Origin: Rhizophlyctis rosea
Taxonomy: Eukaryota > Chytridiomycota > Chytridiomycetes > Rhizophlyctidales > Rhizophlyctidaceae
Direction: 5' to 3'
Assembly (NCBI GenBank): GCA_027596075.1
Contig: JADGJC010000384.1
Span: forward strand, 1-33,251
DNA: 33,251 bases
Part shown: positions 1 through 12,414 of the stretch, piece by piece
Layout: each line of letters begins with the position of its first letter
How positions within the stretch are numbered: position 1 is the stretch's first letter
Notes under the pieces: model-generated
Databases searched by the model: none
What the model was told of the DNA's origin: nothing
The model's input: only the letters and a program-made list of their open reading frames with translations
Position numbers and translations under genes: made by a program

Positions 1-836
1 CCCGCCCCCGCTCCGCCCCCATTCCATACACCCTTTCTTCCCATAGGCTGTGAGAGTTCCACCCCCCGCACGCAAAATCGAGCTTGACAGAAGTTCTTCC
101 GCCCCATCCACATCCCCTCAACCTGCTTCGCCCCCTCCCCGGACCGAGATTGCCCACTCCCAAACTTTTCTCCCCAGATTAGTCTGTTGCAAGCCTGAGT
201 CAGTCCAACAAAATCTGTACAGTCGTCTTGTGGGACGAAGGACTTGATAGCATGAGGTGGGAGCGGAGGGATAAAGGAAAGGTGGGAAGAACCAAGAGCA
301 TATCGGATATTGAGTTTGGCTTATTGAGTTGAATGCGTAGCGGAAGAAGATGGAGTTGGTGACGGGTGAGGTGAAGGCTGCTCTGAAAGGGGAGAGACGT
401 GGGAGAGATGTCTTTCGCCGGTATATGGGGACAACCGCCCTGCGTGCGCCATGCACCGTTACCAGATAGCTGAACTCGCTAAAGGGTCGAAGCGGAATCT
501 ATCTACACGGATGCCAGTCTCCTGAACAACTACTCAGTAGCAGATGGTGGCTTTCTCTACAGCAGGAGGTCCGGAGTTGGAGGTGGATGGGGTTAAGTCA
601 AGTGACAGATGTCAGGAGTGGCGATGGTGATGTGGGCATAGCGCTTATAAGGATGTCAGCAGCGTGTTCGAACGTTGTGCAGGGCCGTCTGGACGAGAGA
701 TCATGACGCAGGACGTCGCGGAAGTTGTTGTAAGGCCAATATCAGGCAGTCAAAGCTTTTGCAGGTGGAGCCCTCCAGCCGATAGTCTATCCGATGGATT
801 GATCCTTTAGAGATCCCAGGCCTTCACAATTCAGAC
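1..836. other. Intergenic, no supported gene
   Basis: The left edge is C-rich up to about position 180. Short open frames occur on both strands but show no domain, no convincing splice structure and no similarity to anything else in the window. The stretch from about 600 to 836 lies just downstream of the minus-strand gene that ends at 837, so it should contain that gene's 3' untranslated region. Confidence 0.5.
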
Positions 837-3800
837 TCAAGTACGATAACTCACCTCTGGCAGCTTCAAATCCTTCATCCGAGTCACTAAACCCAATCTC
901 ATGAGTTTGAGGTGCCTCGTTATAACCGGTTCGGGGTCACCCTGCGATTCAGAGAGCTTGTCCGTCAACCACTTCCCCAAACTTTCACATGCCCAGCATC
1001 CATCTCCCAGCTTCTTTTCGATGGTCCAGGCACACTTGAATATGCGTTTCTTATTCTGCTCGAAGGTGGACCATTGCGTTACGGGCTTTGGACGTTGGCC
1101 AGGTGTGGGATGAGGGTATATGATGGCTTTATCACGGAAGGTGGGGAAGATGGTGGATTCGACGCAGATGTCCGTTAGGTATGTGATGAGGCCTTTGGTA
1201 TTCTTCGTGCGGATACCGGTGAGCTTGTTGAACACAAACGGCTGGTCACGTTTGGCGATGTTGATTGTTCTGAAAGGTTGAATGGTGAGAAATATAGAAC
1301 TTACAAGTAAGCAAGGCCCAACCACAAACCTTTTGACATCATCTGCTTTCCTAACGCGGTTTGGTGCAATGATTCTAGCCGACAGACGGAACTCCACGGT
1401 TTTCTCTTCCCAATTGACCTGCACCTGACACAAATCCTTCAGATGAGGCGGATTTTCCTCCATTATCTCTTCCGCATCCTCTTCTCCCGGAGGTTCTTTT
1501 ACTTGCGCGCATATCTTGCCACAATGTTGCAAGCAATATATCAACGGTTGCGGCCAAGACGCCCCTGATAGTATTTCCGGACGGAGATCCCCCTCTTCTA
1601 TATACTTCTCGACGGCAGTGTAGACATCAACATTCAAGCGCCGCCACATTGCTCCCACGGCCGCGTAAGAGTTCCAGATCATGGTGGCCGGGACAATTTT
1701 CTGCAGGAGAGAAATCTTGTCGAATTGCACCACCCAGTCCGTTGCTTCGCTCCATGCGCCGACGTGGTCGTCAAACTTCTCAAATACTTGGTTGATGGTG
1801 TTTGAGGGTTCTGTCTCGATGGGTGTCACTTTACGCCAAGGCGCTCTCTACAGTGAGCGGTTGCAAACAATCAAGTTGATCATCAATTTGGTAAAGATCC
1901 GCTTACTCTGCGGGAAGGCGATGGATCATGTATCTTACCTCCACCAGCTCGTTGAACGTTTCATCCAACGGATCTCCTAACTGCTTCAAATCATTCTCCA
2001 GATTGTTCCCTAGGGCACGAAGCTCCTCAGTAACATCTGCGATATACTCCCCGCCCGCCATAACAAGATCCCATCGATTTTGCCTCCAAACACCCCTCCG
2101 CTCATCATCTGGTTTTGTTGCCTCGTTGCTCTCGGTTGAATTATTGGCATTATCCTTGCCGCCGCGCTTTCGTTTGGAGGGTCTTGGTTGCCCAGCTCCT
2201 TCTTCCTCCCGATTAGTTCCTGATCGTTTTGACCCCGCTGCTGTGGTTGTTGGGCCTTGTGAGTCATGTTTGGGCAGACGCTTGTGGTCCAGATGTTCGT
2301 ATTTAGGCAGGTGTGCCTCGGCAAGGGCATCAAGTCGACGATGCATATCTCTTAACTCGGTTTTTGGTATCGGTTTACCGCAGAATTGCTGGTGATTTTT
2401 CATGATCTGAAAGGGTGGAGGAATGCAAAGGCGTAAACAACGAGAATAGTTCGGAGGACTTCCTGGGTCTTACCCTGCCAGGTGTTTGCTCCACTACGTA
2501 GACAGTCTTCACGGGTTCATTTTTGGCACCGAGTACAACTCCACATCCCTTACCACTTTCGGAATATTTGGATAAGTCCCGAGTTTCGTCGCCATTTCTT
2601 CCCCTCTAGGAACTTTCGATTCGTTGGCAACGTATTTAAAGTTGATTCGCTTTGATGAAGTCGTCGCTGGGAAAAATGGTCGCAGAGCATCCCGCAATTT
2701 GCCTTCATCAATTTCGACCATCAGGCCATTTCGTGCGTACTCGGAGTAAATTGCTGCTGCTGCATTTGTGAAAGCGTCGTCCAAATGATCATAGGGAGTT
2801 TTGAACCACCATGGAGTGTAGAGAGCGTAGGTGTCCGATGGTTTGGTCAGACTGATCTGGTGCACGTAGAAAATAATGGTCAACCGCATTTTAGTGGGAT
2901 CTGATGCGTACTCCGGAGGAAAGCAGGTGACTTCGTGCGGGCATCCCAAAACCCCCCATAAGTGAAGAAGTTGTGAAGGCCTTCAAAATATATAGAAGAT
3001 TGTGTGTTGGAAAGTGCAGATTTCCGCCTCCATCAGGAAATTCTCCACAGCTGTTTGCAGAATTCGATCAGTGTCATCAAAGTCGATCATTATGATCAGC
3101 AATTAGAGCACCTACTTCAGGCAGAGCATAAGCGAATGCAGCGCGAGCGCATCCGCATCGTCATCATGAATAAAGGCATTCACACCAGCATGCCCTGAGT
3201 TGACTTGACCGGTGGTAAACTCTGAACCATGAGGTCCAATAATGCGAGCGCCCTTCAGAACGTAATGCGCAAACTTCGCTTTACCCTTCATAATCTGTCG
3301 GAACATATCGAGAACCGCCTCAAACAACCGGCCCAAGTTCCAATTGAAGATCCGAGATTGCCACCTGGATGCCGATTTGGCTACTGAAAAGACTTGATGG
3401 TCTATAGCATCATCCGGACCTCCAATCGTGGCTGCTTCGGAACTGCCTCGCACTTTGTCGGTGGGAAGGTCTTTAAGTCCATTGATGAAAGTCTGTGTGG
3501 ATTAATGAGCAACCGGTTGATATTAGCAAAATGCGGTAAGTGGGCCAACCTCGAGGGTAGTCAGTGGGCGGGAACCAAAACCAATGTTCATATATCAATA
3601 ATACCTTCGAGACAGGATCATAACTGCCACCCAGTAGCTCTTGACTGCGACGCAAAAGTGGCATATGATTCTTGATAGCCGGGTGCGTCTCATCGAAAAC
3701 CCCGCCAAACAAGTAGGTTGGTTTATCCTTCTCCTTAAACTTCATGTAGGTGTTTGGTGTCACGACTTTAGTTCCCGGGAGATGCCCGTTTCCAACGAAC

Positions 3801-4264
3801 TCGGGTGGCATTTTCAAATTTTCGAAGGCGGTTTTGGGATCGGCAAACTGCTTTGATCGTTGCACGGTAACTTCTTTCACCTTTACACCGTCGCAAGGGT
3901 TTCTCATGGCCGTTGTAATGGTTTACATGTTGCGGAATACTTCTGTTGATCTCTTGTCCTGAAGTGTGAAATCTTCAAGGGTAGGTTGTGGCCCAGTAAC
4001 CTCATCATCCTCATCTGAATCGTCATCGTCGGATGACTGATCCTGCTCCTCTGCGTAGTACTCGTCTTCCTCTTGTTCCAGCAGGTCTGCCATGTCTCGT
4101 TCAAGACCAGCATCCGCAGCAGCCGCATCCGTGCCGGTGTCACTATCATTTGTCGTTTCCTCCATGGGGTCCAAATTGCTGGCCGACCGTGCCTCCACCA
4201 TTGCTTCGTCCGTAACATCGCCAGCAATCCGTGAGGGACCAGCCTCCGACATCACCCTCTCCAT
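837..4264 (-). CDS. Orphan protein, about 940 aa, seven exons
   Basis: I do not recognise this protein. Phase-matched exons, 5' to 3': 4264-3941, 3880-3605, 3492-3116, 2980-2554, 2406-1939, 1847-1330 and 1269-837. They total 2823 nt with no internal stop. The start is the ATG at 4264 (MERVMSEAGPSR); the open frame extends slightly further upstream without an ATG. The first exon is acidic, with a run of Asp/Glu around residues 75-100. Exon 5 carries a basic SKRKRGGKD segment that could be a nuclear localisation signal. The last two exons form a globular-looking region rich in Trp and Lys. No signal peptide or membrane helix is evident. The last exon contains GAG|GTGAGT just before the stop, so an eighth exon is possible. 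The intron between exons 1 and 2 (60 nt) is the least certain. Function unknown; nuclear location is inferred only from composition. Confidence 0.65.
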
Positions 4265-5751
4265 GAATTCAGAGTGCGAGAAGAGCAAGCCTCCATCATT
4301 CCCTATGAGCCTATTAGCACTCCCCCTTAGATCAGTAGACCGAAGATCAATACGAACAAGATATGAAGCGACTTGTTCGAGAATATTATGGATGGTTTTC
4401 GTTTTCGTCTGGACCTTTGCTTCTTGTGAAGTCGCTCAAGTGACGAAGGAGGCAGCGACCTAATGCTTTGGAAGGCGTAAGCAGTTAAGTATGAGAACTC
4501 TGCCGACTTGCCAATGGTGTTCTTGACAGGGGTAATGCCATGCGCCGGCACTAAGCTGTTCCAAAGCAACTGACTTTAGCAGTATAACTCAGAAGAAGAC
4601 GTGCCAATAGCTTGTTCCGGTGTCATATCCCACGACTTGGTGGGTGGAGCGGACAATGTTGGTATGGTCGTGATGGTATCAAGAAAAGGTTTGCTCAACA
4701 GCAGTAGATCCGTAATGTAAGATGCTATGGCGAGCCATACGACATGGAACCAGGATGATGTTGACAAAATGGGCGGTAGCTGAAGCAAACAAACAGGCGA
4801 TCTCATCCATTTTGTACATAGGTAGATTAGGTTTCGCACCACAAGATGGGCTACCTTTTTGGGCAAAGTAGGTGTCATGTGCATTGTCGGCGTCTCTGTT
4901 GGATGTGGCTAGTAAGTGGAGTGAACCGGTGAGTGCACCAATCGACCGCTTCAACCGGTGGATCGAACGGCAAACAGATCACCAACCCTCGAAAGTCCCT
5001 CTTGTCCCAGCCTTCCGGGTTCGTTGGAAGACTATGAAGTTAGAAACGATACGTCACTCGCACATCAGGGGTCCAATCCCTTCCTTGATTCGCGTCGCGT
5101 TCCTCTGATCCCAAACAGCTGGACCTATTCAGTGCCACTTCGATATAACGCCCTGAATGCCCCCACCCAGAAATCCAAAACATCACAGAAACGCGACATC
5201 CTGGTGTTTTCCCAGGATAGCAGCGCCCTTATCCTGGGATTTTGTGAGCCATTAAGATTTTGGGACAGTGGTGAGTGTGGAACTATGAGAGCGAGCAGAA
5301 CCTTGGGGTCTGCTAGGAAAGGCCATCCTGGGATTCTGGACGTGGCTTGGACTTGGCTTACATACACAATCAAATACTAGTCGACCAATGCGGCTCGTAC
5401 AGTCGTACTTGTCAGTCATTAGTGTTGGCGCGCCAATGTTGTTGCCCCTATAACATGAAAAGCATTTACAGAAGCTTTTAAGCTCAGCATCCTCACTTTC
5501 TCTGCTAGTTTTCTTTCGTCAATAGGGCGCGAGTGGTACCATCATTTGCCATAATCCTCGTGACTTCAACCCGGCGTTGCAGGCAACTACTATCATTTAG
5601 CCTTCATTTCCCGCATCTCAAGCTCCTGTCACCATCGCTTCCATCCCTTAACATCCCACCTCCTGAGTATGACCGGACGGTGAAGAGCCCAGAGGAAACT
5701 GGTGCAATTGCAGCCATATCTGCCGCGCAGTCCGCACCGGCCGATGCGGAA
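4265..5751. other. Intergenic between divergent genes, no supported gene
   Basis: This gap separates the 5' ends of two divergent genes and should hold both promoters. Minus-strand open frames at 4327-4569, 4576-4884 and 4679-4954 overlap in different frames; none has a domain or clean splice partners. The last 250 bases before 5752 are pyrimidine-rich, as expected for a fungal promoter or leader. Confidence 0.45.
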
Positions 5752-7062
5752 ATGAGTTCCGAAGATACAATAAGGTATGCATTTTCCAACTCAATGATAT
5801 CTCGTAGCAGTATGGTGCTTCGATGATTGGCTCCTGTCCAACTGAAGCAACGGGGATATGCGCGCTACGTTCGACAAGGTCTTTCCCAACTACGAAGACC
5901 GCCTACCCCTCATCAGAAGCTTCATCCTGAATAGCGCCAAGCAATTCATTGACACCAAGAACTGTTGGCGTCTATTCAAACCACTCAGCCGAGGCTGCTG
6001 GGCTAGCATATGTCCGTTTCCCTGGAAGAATCTCGAACGTCAAACTATGTGCGCAGTGCTGGGACCCTTGACTGTCCAGAACGACCTATTCTTATTCAAT
6101 GTCGTGCTCCACCGATTCTTCTGGGTTGCGAACTTGTCGTTAAGTTTCGGTTTCGTTACGGATATTTCGAGGGCGGAGCAGATATTGGATGAGTTTAAAG
6201 GGCATAAGTGGCCATATTTCACGTCGGCATATAGGCGGACGATATCTTTGGAGGATGCCAAGGAAGCTGTGAAGTCGTTCAAACCGGTGAGTTTACCTAT
6301 TCTTGTGCTTTCCGTTGCCCGTCTTCTTACGATGTTGCAGATCACACACAAGTGGTGGATAAAGTATAAACACCTTGCTGGTACGGACAAGTTCAAAGTG
6401 CGGGCGCTCAAGAAAAAGCTGCAATCGTGCTACCAGGTAACATCAAGAAGCAGCTGCATTTTGCTCGGGGTTTCCGAAAAGAAGCTGATGCTGCCGTTGG
6501 CGATCATTAGGTTGGACCTTTGATCTCTACACTGGTCATACAGGATCTCACAGATCTCACGACACCAACCGGTAGACCCATCATACCCAAAGCCGCCATC
6601 GACGCGGCTGCACGCAAAGGTTTCAAGGTGGTAGGGACGGGCAGCGAGTCAGGCTTGAAGATCGTCTTCACCAAGCGCTACCAAAAGAGATATGCGGACG
6701 ACCTTCTCTTCGAACTGTACAAGGATTTGGAGGAAGTGGTGGAGGACTTGCAGTACGACCGAATGAACCCTATTGTGATGGAGCACATTATGTGCAAGTT
6801 CCACCGGACGTTCAATTTTGCGGCGAGGTGCATCAAGCGCGGGGCGGAGCTGAAGCAGCCTTGGATCTTTGAGGAGCAGTTTTGGACGTTGATGGGTATT
6901 AGTGATGAGCAATATGTCAAGATGACTGGGCGGGTGCGTGAGCATGCCGACAATGTTGTTGAGATGGATGTTGATGTAATTGATGGGGAGGGAGAGGAGG
7001 GCGGCGAGGAGGGCGACGAGGAGGACGATGTAGATGAGGAGGGATATTATGACCAAGAGTAA
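5752..7062 (+). CDS. Unrecognised 358-aa protein with acidic C-terminal tail
   Basis: Four exons fit in phase: 5752-5774, 5848-6286, 6341-6436 and 6544-7062, 1077 nt in total. Donors are GTATGC, GTGAGT and GTAACA; acceptors are GAAG, GCAG and ACAG. The start at 5752 (MSSEDTIS) is the first ATG in the frame; translation could instead begin at the ATG at 5858 in exon 2. The middle is rich in aromatic and basic residues with several Trp (WKNLERQ, HKWPYFTSAYRR, ITHKWWIKYK). The last 40 residues are almost entirely Asp, Glu and Gly, a composition seen in chaperone-like and chromatin-associated proteins, but no family is recognised. No signal peptide or clear membrane segment. Function unknown. Confidence 0.65.
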
Positions 7063-8954
7063 GAAATGTAAGCATCCATGTTTCGCTGTAATGAAAGTAG
7101 AAAGATTGAGGATAGGGCATGAAGTTGTAGTATCATGATGTCATTACAGCTTCATTTCTCATGATTATCTTATCATCAGATAACGGGTGCAAGCTTGTCT
7201 GCACCCGCCCCGCAACCAGCTCATGATGCAACATACCAAACCCATCTCCCACTATCGCTGCACAACCAGTAGTATTACGCATCGTCCCTGCCTTTCTCCT
7301 GCTCTGCTCTGCCACCGTCCATAAGTCAACCAATCAGTCGTCTCTTCACGTCACTATCCGGACGTCCGACGACTCCCGATGCTACTTTCCACTGCAGCGG
7401 GAGAAGCACCGATCCCCTCCTCCTCGCCATTCCTCACCATCATAATCGCCCACAATCACCTAGTTCCAGGTGGCTTGTCAAGAATTTACGTGCCAGTGCG
7501 TCAACCGAGTGTTTCAAACACCGCCAACCTCGGGAACTCTAGTAATAGAGGAGATTCGCGGGATCTGCATTATAGTGTGGGGACCAAAAGGGTGGTCATT
7601 GCAACTGACGTGACCACTGAAGTTGGGTAAAGCGGAGGAAGCTGAGAGAGGGACGTATCGAAGGCGGAAGGCCGGAGAAAGCGATCAGCGAGGGAGGGAC
7701 TTGCGGGGGATTATGCCGGGAGGGGAGCTTACGAGGGACGAGGGACGGTGCGCTTACCATTATTGGAGGGAGAGCAACAAGACGCTGCTTGGCTCAACTT
7801 GTCGAGAGTCATTCAAAAGTCACTCCGCACAACCCATCGAGCCGCACATGTCCCGGCAATGCATCATCAACTCCCCTTCCAACCGCAACTGAAACCGGTC
7901 AACATATCATGCGCTGCAGGATGATTGAAATTGCGGATTAATCAGATGGAAGCAAAACCAGTCAGATAGAAGGTCGGCAGGTGGTTGATTGCAGTTTATA
8001 GCTGCATATTTTTGAATCGGAATCGTCGCGGGGACCGGAGGAGGAATGGAAACGACCGGACATCGGACTTCCGCCATCGTCTTTCGCTTATTCGTCAGAA
8101 GTAAATAATCGAACCATCCGTACGCCTCAAGTCTTCGAGCCGGTCAGTTTGTGCTTCAGCAGACCACTCAAACTCGATTCCTTATGACCGAAGCGAAATG
8201 CGCTCGACAGCGCCGGGAATGCAACAGCCTCCAACTCGCGGTGGCGGTAACAATTGTTGATAACAACAGGCTTCATCGCTTCCATTCGTAGGCCACTGTT
8301 AAGGCAATGAATGTTCGCGGGACCGGTCAATTATCATCGAACGAGCAGTAGTATAGATCATACCATAGCATCCATCCTTTGTAGCATAGCTTCGTCATTC
8401 ATCATCTCCACCTTCATGATCGCATCGGCGATATATTGAAAGCACCAACCAGTGCGCAGTATGATGGAGAACGTAGTTCCTTCCATCTTGCTCTGTAACC
8501 TTTAAGTAGCATCAGTTAATCACCAGATCGACTATGCTAATGAACAGCAACACTTCAATCGCGGGACTTAAACAAATGACGTCAAATCAGAATGTATAGG
8601 ACCCTTTCGCACGAAAAACGCGTCGCGACCCAGGGTCCTTTCCAAAGTGGCGGGAGCATGTGAAATCTTTCCCATTCCCACGCCTCCTTTTGCATATGAT
8701 CCTTTGATACAACACACACCACCCTGGTTGGTATTAGCCCCCCCTCGCCACTCCAGCCCCATCCGGTGCTTTTTTTCTTCCCACAATTTCCATCACTATT
8801 CGTTGCGTTTTGTTATTTGGGTCCCTTTCATTGTTCCGTTCGTCGAACATAGCACCTCACACACTTCACGCAGTGGAGCTCATACCCAGTCTTGCACACG
8901 GCACATATATACATATCAGCAGATACCATCAGTTTACCAGCAGACAAGAAGGCT
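7063..8954. other. Long intergenic region between two plus-strand genes
   Basis: About 1.9 kb with only short open frames lacking domains or phase-compatible splice sites. The last 300 bases before 8955 are pyrimidine-rich, with a TATA-like ACATATATACATATC about 50 bases before the start codon, so they look like the promoter of the downstream gene. I see no RNA gene or repeat in the rest. Confidence 0.45.
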
Positions 8955-11146
8955 ATGGATATCGACGATCCATCTCAAACGGCACAGGCGCCACCGCCGT
9001 CGACGCCTTTAGCGGGAATGGTGCGTCTACACGGCGAAAGGGGTTCGGCACCAAGCAGCAACGAAAAGGTGCAAAAGAAGAAGCTCAAGCATATCGACTT
9101 TGCTGAGGTGAGTCAGGCATGGTCTGACTATGTTTTGTCCGTTCACTCAATATGGATACCACTTTCGCAGGCTTCCGGAGAGGACACTGACGATGACGAG
9201 TTGGTGGAACTGAACAAACAAAACGTGAAACTCATCAGCAAAGTGCGTAAACATACATGAGAGATTTGAGAGCATATTACTCCTTTCGATGAACAATGGA
9301 CGCGCGGCCGATTGACTGACGGAAATTATCCAACAGGGTCTCATCAAAATTGACAAAGACTTCTACGTGCCCATCAATACAGTGTACGCCGGTTTCGATC
9401 TTTGTGCGAGAGACTTCGGCGAAGGACCTCCGCGCAGTCATGCACAGCTATATGCGCTCATCCGGGAGGGTAACTTGCATCGCGAGCTAAGGAAAGGACG
9501 GCCAGCTAGGGTATACTTCAATATCTTGCACGTGAACATCCGTTTCGACCAACACTAACATCAATCTTTCAGGGATCCACAGCTACCCTAGACGCTGAGA
9601 TGTCTGTAAGTCAAGGATTCAACTGTTCATCCATATTGGCAACATCTCACGGCAAACGCATGATTTTAGACAGCTTCACTCAAAGGACGCGAGTCCTTTG
9701 AGAAAATCGGATTTCCCGTGCCAGGGGTGAGCAGCGGACAATACTACTACTACAGGGTTTGGGTAAATATCACACATTACCGCTATGAACTAGGCAAGCC
9801 AAGCTGAATATGTCGAATAGGATGCATATAATATCAAGCGCGGCCCCAACGAGCACCACAACCCCCAAAACACCTCAACTTGGGCAGAGAACATATTTGC
9901 AGTGAATGCTAGAACTGACGACTTGAAGAATCACGTTGAGGAGGATGCGATTCCCGCGACATCATGGGTATGCTTATATCAGGTTCTTAAATACCTGACA
10001 TTTTTTTGATTATGGATTTGTGATGACAGATTAGCCAAGAAGTCCCTGCACGGCAGATTGACATCTTCCCGCGCCACAGCTTGGGTGACCTTCTTGATGC
10101 ACGTATCGACGTTGCGGAGAAGCACCTGTACCGGGTCTTCCTTGTCCGTTCTTTCACGGAAGTAAGTGCTAGTCCCATCGTGCTCAACGCAAGTTGCTTA
10201 CAACTGCCATAGGACGAAGGAGACATCCTCGGGATCCATCTTTTGGGTGCGGGGGTCGACAAGAAGTTCTTCGCGATTCAAGGAAATCAAGTCTCGGAAT
10301 CTGCCTGCTGTGAGCCTACGAACCTGCGGGAAGGTTGTGTACCTATCGGACCAATGGAGCAATTGACCGGTCTGAAGTCCGGCCTCGTTTTGGTATCGTG
10401 GCGTCACGGGACCGCTGTCAGTAACGATTCTAAAACACCACTCTTCATCGCTGGACACAATAGCGCGCGCAAGGAGCAGTATATCATGATGGACAGTAGT
10501 TTGAAGAGAGTCGGTGTTATTGTCGAGGGTCGGAAGAGTATGTAACTTGCCCCATCATCTCCATTCTGTTCATGGGAAAGACGAACTCACTTGCATTTCC
10601 ACAGAAGGGATATATTTTTGGATGGCGAAGAAACCCTCGAAGACCAAGATGGTGGAAGAGCCTCCGTTCTTCCTCCTTGATCATGCCACACCAACGGATG
10701 ATATCCCTGCGCACCTCCCTGAAACACCCAAACCCGTCAACGAAACCGCCACCGCACCCGCCAACGACGAAAGTCACGAAACCACAGACGAAACCGCCAC
10801 CGACACCACCCCGCAACACGCCGACAACGCCCCAAACCCCCTCAGTCCTTCAGTTGGACTCACCCAAATGGCTGAAAGCTTGAATAATCGTATCAAAATG
10901 TACACGGACTACATCACGGAGGCTGAAACAAACCAAGCCATCGCTCCCCAAGGTGTCGTGCAGAAGTGGCGGCAGACGTTGGCTGAGATGGAGACCTTAC
11001 GCTCTAAGATTACTGGCGATATCATCTCTTTGCTGTGGCCAACTCCAGCGTGGGGACACGAGGATGAAGGTGCTGATGCGGAGGAGGCGTGGGGACACGA
11101 GGATGAAGGTGCTGATGCGGAGGAGGATGAAGGTGTTGACGATTAG
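8955..11146 (+). CDS. Unrecognised 556-aa protein, nine exons
   Basis: Exons 8955-9107, 9171-9242, 9337-9510, 9573-9605, 9670-9762, 9821-9967, 10030-10161, 10213-10537 and 10605-11146 total 1671 nt, in frame. Donors are mostly GTGAGT, GTAAGT or GTATGY; acceptors are CAG, TAG or ACAG. The first seven junctions are phase 0 and the last is phase 1. The start (MDIDDPSQTAQ) is the first ATG in the frame. The N-terminus is basic (KVQKKKLKHID). The middle, about residues 75-375, looks globular, with a YYYYRVW stretch and a Cys-Cys pair. The C-terminal third is low-complexity Pro/Thr/Glu, then a helical stretch (about residues 450-515), then an exact 13-residue duplication (AWGHEDEGADAEE) encoded by two identical 39-bp units. 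No family recognised; no signal peptide seen. Confidence 0.75.
11048..11125 (+). repeat. Perfect 39-bp tandem duplication inside a coding exon
   Basis: Two identical adjacent 39-bp units (11048-11086 and 11087-11125) each encode AWGHEDEGADAEE. A partial third unit (GATGAAGGTGTTGAC) follows directly. Exact identity suggests recent slippage or unequal exchange. Because the unit is 13 codons long, gain or loss of copies keeps the frame. Confidence 0.95.
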
Positions 11147-11423
11147 TAGTTCCGTTCACAAGTAGGATGATAGGGTGGGAGAACGAAATGTGCTGTTTGC
11201 TTTTGTTTGTCCTAGTACTCTTGCAATGATTTACGATTTTATGTTTCATTCCGGTTGTGCCGTCGCTTTGATCACATGCGTTGTTGATTTGCTGTGGTAT
11301 TATGTAGTAGTGTCCAACGACAGGCACGAATTGGCAGTTGCGACAGACATGCGTTCGCGAAACAATAAAGCTGCGTAGACGCGGACACACCACACACATA
11401 TCACTGACTGCAGACAGTATATA

Positions 11424-11480
11424 TGCTCTGTGCAGGATTCGAACCTGCCGATGTCGAAACATCCTACCCGAACCAGAGCA
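11424..11480 (-). ncRNA. tRNA-like element lacking a D arm
   Basis: On the minus strand, the 7-nt ends TGCTCTG (11480-11474) and CAGAGCA (11430-11424) pair perfectly as an acceptor stem. A canonical T arm, GCAGG-TTCGAAT-CCTGC, lies at 11448-11432 and includes the RNA polymerase III B-box GGTTCGAATCC. Only 23 nt separate the acceptor and T arms. They hold one short hairpin, GATGT-TTCG-ACATC, instead of D and anticodon arms. At 57 nt it is too short for a normal nuclear tRNA. It could be a tRNA pseudogene, the head of a tRNA-derived SINE, or a small pol III RNA. No A-box is evident. Confidence 0.5.
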
Positions 11481-12237
11481 AAATAAAAGCCAGCCCATGA
11501 AGATGCCGGAGTTCGGGTCCAACCTTCGACAAGTCGTTTACGACGGCTGAGGGACTGAAGCCCCAGTCCCGGGGTCCGCCCAAAGGGACACACCGGGTGG
11601 TTCAATCAGTATGCAGGGGTCGTCGACATGAAGGTGGATGTAGGTTTTAACCCGAGTTTGTGAGGTAGTGAGCCCCTCCATTGCCTAAAGCGGACCATGG
11701 ATACGTGGTCGAAGAACCTTGATTGAAGAATTTAACCGAAGCACACAGAACGCAGCTGGACTAGCACAGTTCTTTTAGAGCATTGACCTGCAGCCTCAAC
11801 AACCACTGGAAATGGTTATCTCTTCGGCTAACAAGTTATCCCGCGTCATAACGTTCCCCAGCTCCACACCGGCGCTCGGCCAATGTACGCGAAGGCACAT
11901 AAAGTGTGGTTCCGGCTGTTGGTCGCTCTGTGTGATGGCATGAAGGAGAATGTACACTAAAGTCTGAATTGGAAGAATCCTAGAGGAGAAGAAGAAACAG
12001 CGAAGCTTTGGAAACCCGATTTTCGTTTTGATAACCTGTCGTTGTGGCCAAGCAATTTGTGGCTGGCAAAGATCGACCTCCGAAGTGGCGGTGTACTGTG
12101 CCGCCAGCAGATTTTCGATTTTCACCCAGACCGCGTTGTGGGACCCTGAAACGCGTCAGAGATGGCCTCCACCTGCACGTCTGAAGGACTGACTCTGTTG
12201 ACCATTTGACACTCATTGTCAATCAAAGATCAACACA

Positions 12238-12297
12238 TCACGTGCGAGTCGAAATGGGCCAGTTTGTATGAACTGGCACATTTCGACCTGCACGTGA
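12238..12297. repeat. 60-bp near-perfect palindrome bounded by CACGTG
   Basis: The arms 12238-12264 and 12271-12297 match at 24 of 27 positions around a 6-nt loop, TGTATG. Both ends carry TCACGTGC or its complement, so each arm includes a CACGTG E-box. It could form a stable hairpin in RNA or a cruciform in DNA. It lies between two convergent genes, so a terminator, replication or mobile-element role is as likely as transcription-factor binding. Confidence 0.85.
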
Positions 12298-12414
12298 CAT
12301 CCAGGGTAGGATTTACCACACCACCAATCTCTTCAAGTCGGAACCACCCTCTATCCTAACTATCCTGATATTAGTGCTTTCTACGTGCAAACTGTTCGTA
12401 CCATCGACGACGCT

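Noticed and set aside
118..456. 112-codon minus-strand open frame at the left edge
   Set aside because: No ordered domain, composition unlike the accepted genes, and no neighbouring exon.
4327..4954. Overlapping minus-strand open frames, including a hydrophobic stretch near 4700-4770
   Set aside because: The frames overlap one another, have no recognisable domain, and no phase-compatible junction links them to the gene starting at 4264.
11424..11480. Functional nuclear tRNA gene
   Set aside because: Only 57 nt, with no D arm and no normal 7-nt anticodon loop, so it cannot be assigned an amino acid.
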